From Bacteroidota bacterium (GTDB lineage: Bacteria; Bacteroidota; Bacteroidia; Flavobacteriales_D; Crocinitomicaceae): a DNA stretch of 19,520 nt. The DNA lies in assembly GCA_018825925.1 (NCBI GenBank), contig JAHKAT010000009.1, positions 1 through 19,520 on the forward strand, read 5' to 3'. How positions within the stretch are numbered: the stretch's first letter is position 1; every line of letters starts with the position of its first letter. The notes below the pieces were generated by a model. It did not search any database. It saw only the letters and a program-made list of their open reading frames with translations, and was not told where the DNA came from. Below, in pieces: positions 1 through 7,043 of the stretch. Made by a program: the position numbers and the translations under genes.

Positions 1-211
1 AAAAGAAAAAGAAGAGAAAATCGAAGTTCTAGGTCAAAACAGAGCTGATTACCAACTTAAAATTCAAGCCTTATCAGTGGAGCGAGAAAAATTTATTCAA
101 CAAAAAAATGCAGAAAACAAAGATTCGAATGTCGATGATTTTGGAACTAGCATTAACAAAAGTATTTTTGAAAAAGCTCAAAAGTTGGGTTACAAAAAGA
201 AAAGTCTTTAG
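1..211 (+). CDS. 3' end of an unrecognised, charged protein (partial)
   Basis: An open frame enters from the left edge (first full codon at 2) and ends at TAG 209-211, giving about 69 C-terminal residues. The first part is rich in Lys, Glu and Gln (KEKEEKIEVLGQ, later SVEREKFIQQKNAE), which suggests a helical or coiled-coil segment. The end is a short tail with FGTSINKSIFEKAQKLGY and a basic KKKSL terminus. I do not recognise the family and cannot assign a function from so little. The next gene begins 9 bp after the stop on the same strand, so the two are probably co-transcribed. That this is a real gene is inferred from the long open frame, its composition and the tight junction. Confidence 0.6.
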   Translation, partial: KEKEEKIEVLGQNRADYQLKIQALSVEREKFIQQKNAENKDSNVDDFGTSINKSIFEKAQKLGYKKKSL

Positions 212-220
212 ATTTGACAC

Positions 221-739
221 GTGAAAAAACAATGGGAATTTGAAGTCGTTATAGGTAAAATTGAATCCTTAAAACTTCATTATTTATGCTTTCCAAGAGC
301 GTCAATAATTGAAATGAATGAAGCGTCTGAAAAAAACCTATTTAAACAAAGGGTATGGATCCATATAGGCGAATCTATATCTTGGCAAGGAGCTTTTGTT
401 GGTTTAGGCAACGGCGATGGTTATATCACGATTTCACAAGCACGCATGAAAAAATTCGGGCTTCAACTAGGTGATCTATGCAAGGTTAAATTAGAAAAAG
501 ATGAGTCTGAATTTGGCATGCCTGTACCCGAGGAATTGATCGCTGTTTTTTCTGTCGAACCACTTTATGTAAAACATTTTGAGCAACTTACAAAAGGAAT
601 GCAACGCTACATTTTGTATTATATCGATCAAGTGAAAAGTACAGAGAAACGAGAAGAACGCGCCCTACTTTTAATGAATAATCTCGTGAAGCATCAGGAT
701 AAAAAAATCACCTTCAGGCTTTTATTGGGAAAAGATTGA
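221..739 (+). CDS. DUF1905 / YdeI (OmpD-associated)-like protein
   Basis: This 172-residue cytoplasmic protein has two recognisable parts. Residues about 5-95 look like the DUF1905 beta-barrel domain, with the typical run of short strands, GDGYITISQARMKKFGLQLGD, and a following KVKLEKDES strand. Residues about 100-157 match the YdeI/OmdA 'bacteriocin-protection' family, with LTKGMQRY at 123-130 followed by a helical segment rich in Lys, Glu and Arg (IDQVKSTEKREERALLLMNNL). Both families are widespread and biochemically poorly characterised, so the bacteriocin link should not be read as a demonstrated role here. The start is GTG at 221. No in-frame ATG lies upstream of residue 32, which would cut into the barrel. 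It begins 9 bp after the previous stop and is followed by a hairpin at 758-773. Confidence 0.72.
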   Translation: MKKQWEFEVVIGKIESLKLHYLCFPRASIIEMNEASEKNLFKQRVWIHIGESISWQGAFVGLGNGDGYITISQARMKKFGLQLGDLCKVKLEKDESEFGMPVPEELIAVFSVEPLYVKHFEQLTKGMQRYILYYIDQVKSTEKREERALLLMNNLVKHQDKKITFRLLLGKD

Positions 740-757
740 TTTAGAATACCAAGAGTA

Positions 758-780
758 GACCAATCCCTTGGTCGTTGTTT
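758..780 (+). terminator. Hairpin terminator after the YdeI-like gene
   Basis: GACCAA (758-763), loop TCCC, then TTGGTC (768-773) forms a perfect 6-bp stem. It is followed by GTTGTTTTT, a fair U-rich tail. It sits 19 bp after the stop of the YdeI-like gene and just before the desulfurase promoter. The stem is short, so termination may be partial. Confidence 0.5.
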
Positions 781-793
781 TTAACACATTCCT

Positions 794-801
794 TATCTTT
801 G
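794..801 (+). promoter_or_regulatory. Bacteroidota -7 element (TATCTTTG) for the cysteine desulfurase gene
   Basis: TATCTTTG matches the Bacteroidota primary-sigma -7 consensus TAnnTTTG exactly. It ends 16 nt before the ATG at 818, implying a short leader. TTG triplets at 768-770 and 775-777 are possible -33 parts, with spacers of 23 and 16 bp. Confidence 0.55.
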
Positions 802-817
802 CAAAAAAAAAGTTAAA

Positions 818-1963
818 ATGCAGATCTATCTCGACAATGCCGCAACTACTCCCGTAGCCCCAGAAGTTACTGATGTAATGATAGATGTATTGAAAAATAA
901 CTTTGGGAACCCATCCTCAAGTCATTATTTTGGCAGACAAGTGAAAGCACTTATCGAGAATTCAAGACGATCAATTGCCAAGCATATAAACTGTCATTCC
1001 TCTGAAATAATTTTCACTTCTGGTGGTACAGAAGCGGATAATATGGCCTTGCAAATTGCAGTAAAAGAATTGGGTGCAAAACGCATTATTACGACCTGCT
1101 TGGAACACCATGCGGTTGGTCACACTGCCGATGCTATTGCAAACAAAGAAGATATTTCAGTGGTACATTTAAAAGTAGATCAATTTGGAAATATTCAACT
1201 TTCTGAATTAGAGACTTTGCTTTCTGATGGTGTGCCAACTATCGTTTCTTTGATGCATGCTAATAATGAAATTGGAACCTTGCTACCTTTAAAAGAGGTG
1301 AATGAAATTTGTAAAAAACACAATGCTCTTTTTCATAGCGATACGGTACAAACCATGGGCCATTACGCTTTCGATTTACAGGAATTAGATATCGATTTTA
1401 TTACCTGCGCTGCTCATAAATTCCACGGACCAAAAGGCATTGGTTTTTTGTATGCGAACAAAAAGAACAAAATTGTTTCATTTATATACGGAGGAGCTCA
1501 AGAGCGTGGCTTGCGCGGTGGAACTGAAAATACAGCTGGAATTGTCGGTTTGGCCAAAGCGATGGACCTTGCTTATGAAGATGTTGCTGAACATCAAAAG
1601 CATGTTCAATATTTGAAAACATTTATGATGGAATCAATAACGGCAAACATTCCAGGGACTTCTTTTCATGGAGAAACCCATCCTACTAAAAGTCTTTACA
1701 CAGTACTTAACGTATGTTTGCCAAGCACCAGTAAATCAGGGATTTTATTGTTTACTTTGGATTTAAAAGGAATCGCATGTAGTGGCGGAAGTGCTTGTTC
1801 TAGTGGCGCCAACAAAGGTTCACATGTACTGGAGGGCATCAAGGCAGACCCTAGCCGACCAAATGTGCGGTTTTCATTTAGCCGCTATACTACACAAGAA
1901 GAAATAGAATTTGCAGTCAATGCACTCAAAGAAATTTATCATCCCATTGCGATAAATGCATAA
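818..1963 (+). CDS. Cysteine desulfurase (NifS/IscS family, PLP-dependent)
   Basis: This 381-residue enzyme removes sulfur from L-cysteine, giving alanine and a persulfide on the active-site cysteine. The sulfur goes to Fe-S cluster assembly or tRNA thiolation. Fold-type I class V aminotransferase motifs are present: LDNAATTP near the N-terminus, SGGTEADN at 68-75, EHHAV with the PLP-stacking His about 98, SDTVQ at 174-178, and AAHKFHGPKG with the Schiff-base lysine K201. The catalytic loop SGGSACSSG carries the probable persulfide cysteine C327, with a second Cys at 321. Length is normal for the family. No iscU, sufE or other Fe-S assembly gene is adjacent, so it stands alone and its partner is not visible. 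Which subtype (IscS, SufS-like or specialised NifS) I cannot decide, so no symbol is given. Confidence 0.93.
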   Translation: MQIYLDNAATTPVAPEVTDVMIDVLKNNFGNPSSSHYFGRQVKALIENSRRSIAKHINCHSSEIIFTSGGTEADNMALQIAVKELGAKRIITTCLEHHAVGHTADAIANKEDISVVHLKVDQFGNIQLSELETLLSDGVPTIVSLMHANNEIGTLLPLKEVNEICKKHNALFHSDTVQTMGHYAFDLQELDIDFITCAAHKFHGPKGIGFLYANKKNKIVSFIYGGAQERGLRGGTENTAGIVGLAKAMDLAYEDVAEHQKHVQYLKTFMMESITANIPGTSFHGETHPTKSLYTVLNVCLPSTSKSGILLFTLDLKGIACSGGSACSSGANKGSHVLEGIKADPSRPNVRFSFSRYTTQEEIEFAVNALKEIYHPIAINA

Positions 1964-1965
1964 AA

Positions 1966-1992
1966 AATGGCGATGTTCAATTCATCGCCATT
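1966..1992. terminator. Bidirectional terminator between convergent genes
   Basis: AATGGCGATG (1966-1975), loop TTCAATT, then CATCGCCATT (1983-1992) gives a perfect 10-bp stem. For minus-strand transcripts of the TonB receptor gene the stem is followed by a run of U from the A tract at 1962-1967. For plus-strand desulfurase transcripts the downstream CTTATTGT is a weaker tail. It lies just after the desulfurase stop and 20 bp before the receptor stop. Confidence 0.8.
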
Positions 1993-2012
1993 CTTATTGT
2001 AAGATATTCGCT

Positions 2013-4436
2013 TTAAAAATTCACTCGTAATGTCGCCATAAAGTTGCGACCCGGCGAGGAGATATTCGAGGCAAAAACACGATAGTTTTGATCTAAAATA
2101 TTTTCACAAGCCAATTGTAATCCAATATATTTAGAGAATTGATAATTCATGCGAAGGTTTAAGGTATACCAAGCTGGCATGCCCAATGCTGTTGCATTTG
2201 CGAAATTATCTTCACCCAACATATTGTAATCTTTCACTCGTTTCCATCCACTAAATAAGCTGAAAACATCAGCTCTAAATTTATTGATTTTAAAACTGAA
2301 ACCCATTTTTCCGAAAGTCGGGGGTATATGATCCAAAGGCTGGTCGGTTGTATCTGTAACAATTCTTCCATAAGTATGGTTGAGGGTTCCAAAAATACTC
2401 AAGCGCTCTGTTAAATTCCCAGAAATACCACCTTCAAACCCATAAACATAGGCTTGCGCAGAATTGGTTGTTGTTGTTACTTGACTTAACTGACCTTTGT
2501 AAAGGATAGAATCCTGTCCGTTGAATTGACCTTTTTGAACGGTTAGAGCATTTTCTAAAAACGAGGCATAACCGGTTGCCGAAATCGTTATTCGGTTGTA
2601 GAATGTTTTCGAAACGCCAACTTCTCCATTGTAAATATATTCGGGTTTTAAACTAGGATTCGGTACAATAACATTTCCCGGTTGCGAGTCAAACACTTTC
2701 GTCAAATCATCCACATTGGGAGCTCTAAATCCAGTACTTCCAAGCAAGGTAAATCGCCAGTCTTTGGTTGGACGGTAAACCAAGCCGACATTTCCATTCA
2801 AAGCTACATTAGACTGATTGATAGAACTATACGGAAAAGGAAAGAAAGTTTGATCTACAAAATTTGCTCCTAAGCCCACATACGTTCCACGCACTCCCGC
2901 ATTTAAAATTAATTTTTCATTCAACTCAAATGCATCCGTTACATAAATGGCTGCAGATTGCATCTTCGATCCTCCGTCTGGATATCTCGTACTAATTGGC
3001 GCAGTGGTGTCGGCTACTATATCTTCAGTAAATGCTCTCGATTTTACGTCGTTATAATATCCTTCCACTCCATAACGTATTTCGTGCTTTCCAATTCTTT
3101 TTTCAAAATCTGCATTTAAACTATAAACAGAAACATTCTCTATTTGCTGATTTAAGAAGTTTTTCTGAAAACGTCTGTCATTTCTGCTTTCTTCGATTCC
3201 TTGATATCCTAAAATAATCCTAGCCTCATCGTACAAAAGCGTTTTGCCGGTCAGCAATAATGTGTATGAAGCAAACAAGCGTTCTTGAGGCCCATAGTAC
3301 CATTCAGCAAACTTTGGTTTACCTCCAGAAACCTGAGTCAATCGATCGTAACGAGGAATATCTGAAGAAGTTGAATATTGAAAATTCAAACGGTGTTCTA
3401 CATTTTCATTTTGAATGTAGGTGAATTTTTGCAAAAAGTCTACTTGAGAATAACCTGATTTTACCTGCAGATTCGTGTCTAAATTTACAAAAGCACTGTC
3501 TTTTCCATCTACTCGGTCCACGTAAAAACTTCGATTTCCAAATGTCGAATAAAACGGATTTCGCACAGCTCCTTGACGTAAGTCTCCAAAGTCGGAATAA
3601 GTGAATGAAGTCAAACTTCCAAATCGTTTTCCGGCAACGCTGATATCCACATGCTCTGCAGTTCCGCTATTTGCCGAGGTGAAACGACCAAAAGCTGATC
3701 CTGTTACCAAGGCTTTATCGGTAGTCGATAATTGTGGGTTTTTGGTGTAAAAATGCATCACACCGCCCAATGCATCCGAACCATAAATAACAGAACCAGG
3801 ACCATAAACAATTTCGACCCGATCCATGGTCGCATTGTCCATAGTAATGATGTTTTGAAGGTGACCACCACGATAAATCGCATTGTTCAAACGAACACCA
3901 TCTACCACCATTAAAACACGATTGGTTTCAAATCCACGAATAATAGGTGAGCCGCCCCCTAATTGACTTTTTTGAACCATCACATTTCCGGAGTTTGAAA
4001 GTACATCCGCCATTGAGGTTTGATTCATATTCTCTAATTCCGTTGCACTAAGCACTTGGATTTTTTGTGAAACATCACCTTTTTTCTCTTCAAACTTGTT
4101 GGCCGAGACTACCACCTCGTCAAGCTCATTCATTTTTTCAAATAAACTAACCTTAAAATTCAAGCTTTTCAAATCAGCATAAGAAATTAATTTATCGGCA
4201 TAATTGTTTGCTGATATAAAAACCATAACAGAGTTTGATTCTGCTTCTAAAACACCTGTAAGTTCAACTAAACCTTTCGCATTTGAGTTGAATGTTTTGG
4301 TCGTTAATCCTTTCAAAACTAGTTCGACCTTGGCATTTTTTATCGGTTGTAAATTGGTATTATTTGTAATATATAGGTCTTGACTGAATGCAAAAAAATT
4401 GACAATCAGCACCAGACACAAAGTTAAATTCTTCAT
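2013..4436 (-). CDS. TonB-dependent outer-membrane receptor, haem/haemoglobin class
   Basis: This is an 807-residue outer-membrane active transporter. It has a signal peptide (about 1-19, ending FAFSQ) and a carboxypeptidase-regulatory-like beta domain at about 20-100. A likely TonB box and plug start at LDEVVVSANK (105-114), and the plug covers about 120-235, with IRGFETNRVLMVVDGVR, NNAIYRGGHLQN, and VEIVYGPGSVIYGSDALGG. The rest is a 22-strand-type barrel ending in a C-terminal aromatic residue (LRVNF). FRAP at 570-573 and NPSLKPE at 593-599 are the FRAP and NPNL-like boxes typical of haem and haemoglobin/transferrin/lactoferrin receptors. The true substrate (haem, siderophore or another metal complex) cannot be fixed by sequence alone. 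The gene follows a small exported protein by 45 bp on the same strand and probably shares its promoter. It is closed by the terminator at 1966-1992. Confidence 0.9.
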   Translation of the reverse strand: MKNLTLCLVLIVNFFAFSQDLYITNNTNLQPIKNAKVELVLKGLTTKTFNSNAKGLVELTGVLEAESNSVMVFISANNYADKLISYADLKSLNFKVSLFEKMNELDEVVVSANKFEEKKGDVSQKIQVLSATELENMNQTSMADVLSNSGNVMVQKSQLGGGSPIIRGFETNRVLMVVDGVRLNNAIYRGGHLQNIITMDNATMDRVEIVYGPGSVIYGSDALGGVMHFYTKNPQLSTTDKALVTGSAFGRFTSANSGTAEHVDISVAGKRFGSLTSFTYSDFGDLRQGAVRNPFYSTFGNRSFYVDRVDGKDSAFVNLDTNLQVKSGYSQVDFLQKFTYIQNENVEHRLNFQYSTSSDIPRYDRLTQVSGGKPKFAEWYYGPQERLFASYTLLLTGKTLLYDEARIILGYQGIEESRNDRRFQKNFLNQQIENVSVYSLNADFEKRIGKHEIRYGVEGYYNDVKSRAFTEDIVADTTAPISTRYPDGGSKMQSAAIYVTDAFELNEKLILNAGVRGTYVGLGANFVDQTFFPFPYSSINQSNVALNGNVGLVYRPTKDWRFTLLGSTGFRAPNVDDLTKVFDSQPGNVIVPNPSLKPEYIYNGEVGVSKTFYNRITISATGYASFLENALTVQKGQFNGQDSILYKGQLSQVTTTTNSAQAYVYGFEGGISGNLTERLSIFGTLNHTYGRIVTDTTDQPLDHIPPTFGKMGFSFKINKFRADVFSLFSGWKRVKDYNMLGEDNFANATALGMPAWYTLNLRMNYQFSKYIGLQLACENILDQNYRVFASNISSPGRNFMATLRVNF

Positions 4437-4481
4437 GTAATTGGAAATAAAATTAAAAACACTTAACTGTAGTTCAGGTAG

Positions 4482-4997
4482 TTAGGCAGCGTTTACTTCC
4501 GGCGGATCTAGTGAACTTTGAAGAAATTGAAAGGAATAATTATCCTTAAAACCAATTTTTATTTTTGGAGTTAACTCCTTTGTTTCCAACAAAAAAGCGG
4601 AGAGTTGGAAAGGAATATAATCCAACGATAGTTTTTTCATTACTGATTGGCCAAAAGGATTTTGGTCTGAATGTTCTTCGGCATATTTGCGAATGAGTTC
4701 TTTCTCGTAAGAATCTTCAATACAAACCACTGAAAGATTACCATTTTCATTGCTCCGGTTCAAGATATCGTACATTTTACCTTTAAAAACAAATTCTTTG
4801 GAGTGAATCCACTGTATTTCAGATTTTTGAACTGCATCAAAAGTAAAGTACACTTTTTGCATTTCCCCAAGTAAAGGTCGTATTCGATGTTTAATGGCGC
4901 GTTTATGCTCCTTTTGTTTAAGCACTAATTCCAGTGATCGCCCCGCTTGTAACCAGGAGAGCAAAACGACAAAAAAGAGAACAAATGTGGCTTTCAC
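4482..4997 (-). CDS. Small exported protein upstream of the TonB receptor, function unknown
   Basis: About 171 residues when started at GTG 4997. The frame stays open to 5057, but that extension would run through the promoter element at 5009-5002 and does not look like a signal peptide. From GTG the protein opens VKATFVLFFVVLLSWLQAG, a good signal sequence with no lipobox cysteine, so a periplasmic or membrane-anchored protein is likely. After a basic stretch (KQKEHKRAIKHRIR) it has a compact beta-rich core containing WIHSKEFVFKGKMYDI (63-78) and SVVCIEDSYEKEL. From memory, proteins with this pattern (a Trp-Lys-Glu-Phe strand, a K-M-Y-D turn, and a short strand before an acidic helix) often precede TonB receptors in Bacteroidota. 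I know of no assigned function. The 45-bp gap to the receptor suggests an uptake operon. The partner role is inferred. Confidence 0.7.
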   Translation of the reverse strand: MKATFVLFFVVLLSWLQAGRSLELVLKQKEHKRAIKHRIRPLLGEMQKVYFTFDAVQKSEIQWIHSKEFVFKGKMYDILNRSNENGNLSVVCIEDSYEKELIRKYAEEHSDQNPFGQSVMKKLSLDYIPFQLSAFLLETKELTPKIKIGFKDNYSFQFLQSSLDPPEVNAA

Positions 4998-5001
4998 GAA
5001 A

Positions 5002-5009
5002 CAAATATA
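5002..5009 (-). promoter_or_regulatory. -7 element (TATATTTG) of the exported-protein/TonB receptor operon
   Basis: On the minus strand TATATTTG matches TAnnTTTG exactly and is followed by TTTC and then the GTG start at 4997. Transcription starting a few bases after the element would begin on or next to the start codon. A TTTTG at 5030-5026 lies 15 bp upstream, closer than the usual -33 spacing. Confidence 0.5.
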
Positions 5010-5012
5010 CCT

Positions 5013-5024
5013 AATTTCGAAATT
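5013..5024. promoter_or_regulatory. 12-bp palindrome in a divergent promoter region, possible operator
   Basis: AATTTCGAAATT is a perfect 12-bp palindrome. It sits between the two divergent start codons (GTG 4997 minus, TTG 5040 plus), just upstream of the minus-strand -7 element and overlapping TAATTTCG (5012-5019), a one-mismatch -7 candidate for the plus-strand gene. Its position would let one regulator act on both directions. That it binds a protein is inference. Confidence 0.35.
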
Positions 5025-5039
5025 CAAAAGCACACAAAA

Positions 5040-5657
5040 TTGACAGAAACCGTCCATCTAAAAGTTCAAAAAACAGCAAGGTTATTGCATCTTAAGGGAA
5101 ATAAATCGATCAAAGATCATTTATTGATTTGTTTGCACGGTTATGGCCAGTTAGCCCCCTACTTTTCAAAAAAATTCGAATCGCTCTTACCGAAAGTGGA
5201 TGTCTTGATACCAGAAGGTCTGAATCGTTTTTATCAACAGGGTAGTTCTGGAAGAGTAGGCGCTAGTTGGATGACCAAAGAAGAACGCACTACGGACATA
5301 CTAGACAATGCTGCTTACTTGAAGCAAGTACTGGATCAATATTTCCTCAGTTATCCTAAGATCTCGATTTATGGTTTTTCACAAGGCGGAGCAACGGCAG
5401 CACGTTTTTTTCAAGCTGACTCGCGAATCAATCAATTAATTGTGGCAGGGAGCGACTACCCTATCGACTTACAAACAGTTGAATTTAGGTTAGATAAACG
5501 AAAGAAAGACTTTATTTTAGGAACCAATGATCCCTACTTTGATACTCAAATTCAAAAAGATGTTCTAAGTTTGTATTCGGAAAACAACTTTACTGTACAC
5601 ATTTTTGAAGGTGGACATGAAGTAAACGCCCAACTTATTGAACAATGTTTAAGGTAA
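5040..5657 (+). CDS. Alpha/beta hydrolase, carboxylesterase/phospholipase-like
   Basis: This is a 205-residue cytoplasmic serine hydrolase. ICLHGYGQLAPYF at 30-42 is the oxyanion-hole region, and YGFSQGGATAARF contains the GxSxG nucleophile elbow with S114. GTNDPYFD supplies the acid D164 and EGGHEVN the histidine H193, so the Ser-Asp-His triad is complete. The SGRVGASWMTKEER segment (70-83) is typical of the small Bacteroidota carboxylesterase group. No signal peptide is visible. The start is TTG at 5040; this N-terminus (TETVHLKVQKTARLL) resembles the beginning of relatives as I recall them, and no in-frame ATG precedes the catalytic loop. The substrate is unknown; short acyl esters are a guess from the family. 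The gene is divergent from the TonB operon, and the LolA-like gene follows 37 bp after it. Confidence 0.83.
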   Translation: MTETVHLKVQKTARLLHLKGNKSIKDHLLICLHGYGQLAPYFSKKFESLLPKVDVLIPEGLNRFYQQGSSGRVGASWMTKEERTTDILDNAAYLKQVLDQYFLSYPKISIYGFSQGGATAARFFQADSRINQLIVAGSDYPIDLQTVEFRLDKRKKDFILGTNDPYFDTQIQKDVLSLYSENNFTVHIFEGGHEVNAQLIEQCLR

Positions 5658-5694
5658 CACAAGGTTTGGCATAGTTTCTGTTTACATAGTTAAA

Positions 5695-6339
5695 ATGATA
5701 AAAATGAAATATTTATTTGGAGCGTTGCTTTTAATGGCGACATACAGTTTCGGACAAGACGCAAAGTCGCAAGGTGTATTGGATAATCTTTCTAAAAAGA
5801 TGAAATCACAAAACACTTTTTATATAGAGTTCAATGCTAATATTAAAAATAGTGCGTCGGGAATGAACGATTCTGAAACCGGAAAAGGTTGGGTAAAAGG
5901 TGATAAATTTTATGCTTCTTATGGTGAAAACACCATTATTTCCAATGGTTTAAAAACATGGACTGTTGTAAAGGAAGAAAAATCTGTTTATGAATCTTCC
6001 GCCAGTGAGGATGATGAAGACGGTATTAATCCAAAAAAACTAATGACCATTTGGGAATCTGGTTTCAAAAACAAGTTTGACAAAATGGAAACCTTTAGCG
6101 GAACATCCTGTTATGTGATAAATCTGTATCCAAAAAATCCAGCAAAAGTGGATTATCATACTATCGTTTTATATGTTGCTAAAAATGAAAATGAATTGAA
6201 AAAAGCAATTATGAAGACCAAAGATGGTACGACGATGACTTATAACTTGACAAAATTTCAAGGAAATCCTTCCGTTGAAGATTCAAAGTTTGTTTACGAT
6301 TCTAAAAAATATCCTGGATATACGTTGATTAGAGACTAA
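5695..6339 (+). CDS. LolA-like outer-membrane lipoprotein carrier protein
   Basis: This 214-residue periplasmic protein has a signal peptide (KYLFGALLLMATYSFGQ, cleavage near residue 20). The mature part follows the LolA pattern. An N-terminal helix carries GVLDNLSKKMKSQNTFYIEFN, and antiparallel strands follow with GKGWVKGDKFYASY, the ISNGLKTWTV strand pair, and a KTKDGTTMTYNL pair near the C-terminus. LolA proteins receive lipoproteins from LolCDE and carry them across the periplasm. Bacteroidota carry more than one LolA-like protein, so the exact client is uncertain. ATG at 5695 or 5704 (MKYLFG) could both start it; the latter gives the more usual signal peptide. An acidic run (SASEDDEDG) at 102-110 is a local feature. 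It is closed by the terminator at 6362-6390. Confidence 0.82.
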   Translation: MIKMKYLFGALLLMATYSFGQDAKSQGVLDNLSKKMKSQNTFYIEFNANIKNSASGMNDSETGKGWVKGDKFYASYGENTIISNGLKTWTVVKEEKSVYESSASEDDEDGINPKKLMTIWESGFKNKFDKMETFSGTSCYVINLYPKNPAKVDYHTIVLYVAKNENELKKAIMKTKDGTTMTYNLTKFQGNPSVEDSKFVYDSKKYPGYTLIRD

Positions 6340-6361
6340 AATTCAGCCTAAAATTTAATTC

Positions 6362-6390
6362 AAGGACTTCCTAAAAGAAGTCCTTTTTTT
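6362..6390 (+). terminator. Rho-independent terminator after the LolA-like gene
   Basis: AAGGACTTC (6362-6370), a CTAAAA loop, then GAAGTCCTT (6377-6385) is a perfect 9-bp stem running into a tract of seven T at 6384-6390. It lies 22 bp after the LolA stop. Confidence 0.9.
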
Positions 6391-6494
6391 GTTCTCTCAA
6401 AAACTGAATGAAAATACCGCACCTTTTAATCCAATGATTTGAATTACAGTAAACTCGACTCTTAATTCATTGATATTAAAAACGATACAGCTTT

Positions 6495-6839
6495 TTACAA
6501 CATTCCCCAGATATTCAATAAAGTGGAAATTGTAAAAAGGACGAATAACGAAACATTTAAAAAATCATTCTTCTTGAAATCGTCTTGAATATCTTTTTTT
6601 TGTCCGATTTTATATCCAAAATAAACAACCGAACACAAACCTAAAACCAGAACACTTAATTTGAAGAATACATTTTCAATAACATCAAGATCTAAAAGGA
6701 AATTTTGTCTGAATATTTTTTGTTTTTCAACCTGGGATAGTTTCGGGTGAGCGTTGAAAACAATAAGCCAACAAACGTTCATATAAACTGGCACAGCACC
6801 GGCGATTATAAAAATAAAATACACTCCATTTCGTTTCAT
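6495..6839 (-). CDS. Small three-helix membrane protein, function unknown
   Basis: About 114 residues when started at ATG 6839 (MKRNGVYFIF). The frame continues upstream to 6914, but that longer start is a TTG overlapping the promoter element at 6919-6912, so the shorter form is preferred. Three hydrophobic segments are visible: about 6-28 (VYFIFIIAGAVPVYMNVCWLIVF), 56-77 (VFFKLSVLVLGLCSVVYFGYK) and 93-111 (FLNVSLFVLFTISTLLNIW). A charged loop lies between the first two (HPKLSQVEKQKIFRQN) and another between the second and third (KKDIQDDFKKND). I do not recognise the family. It is flanked by converging LolA and diverging helicase genes and stands alone, so context gives no role. Composition matches its neighbours. 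Confidence 0.55.
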   Translation of the reverse strand: MKRNGVYFIFIIAGAVPVYMNVCWLIVFNAHPKLSQVEKQKIFRQNFLLDLDVIENVFFKLSVLVLGLCSVVYFGYKIGQKKDIQDDFKKNDFLNVSLFVLFTISTLLNIWGML

Positions 6840-6911
6840 AATTTTCAGCTTAAAATAAATAACCTTATTTAAAGTGAAAGGTTTATTATACCGATTCACC
6901 AACAATATATC

Positions 6912-6919
6912 CAAATATA
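6912..6919 (-). promoter_or_regulatory. -7 element (TATATTTG) for the small membrane protein gene
   Basis: A minus-strand TATATTTG, an exact TAnnTTTG match, lies 72 nt upstream of the ATG at 6839. It overlaps the first possible TTG start, which argues against the longer reading. No clear -33 TTTG is seen at normal spacing. Confidence 0.4.
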
Positions 6920-7017
6920 CAAATTCAATTTAAGTAGAAAATTGAAAGAAATAAGGCAGGGAAATTGAGTTCAAGGCTTTTCAAATTACATGGAGCTTTA
7001 TTTTGTTATATAAACCG

Positions 7018-7025
7018 TATCTTTG
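7018..7025 (+). promoter_or_regulatory. -7 element (TATCTTTG) for the DEAD-box helicase gene
   Basis: TATCTTTG is an exact TAnnTTTG match ending 18 nt before the ATG at 7044. It overlaps the TTG at 7023, showing that the longer reading of the helicase is unlikely. Upstream TTTA (6997-7000) and TTTTG (7001-7005) are candidate -33 parts. Confidence 0.55.
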
Positions 7026-7043
7026 CCCTCCCAAATCAGGAAT

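Noticed and set aside
2682..3914. Short plus-strand open frames inside the TonB receptor gene
   Set aside because: They are antisense to a clear family member, have no ribosome site or family features, and are expected by chance.
5040..5057. Start of the minus-strand exported protein at 5057, overlapping the hydrolase
   Set aside because: The extra 20 residues are not signal-peptide-like and would cross the TATATTTG element; GTG 4997 gives a normal signal sequence.
7023..7043. Longer helicase beginning at TTG 7023
   Set aside because: The codon lies inside the -7 element TATCTTTG, and ATG 7044 gives the usual N-terminus.
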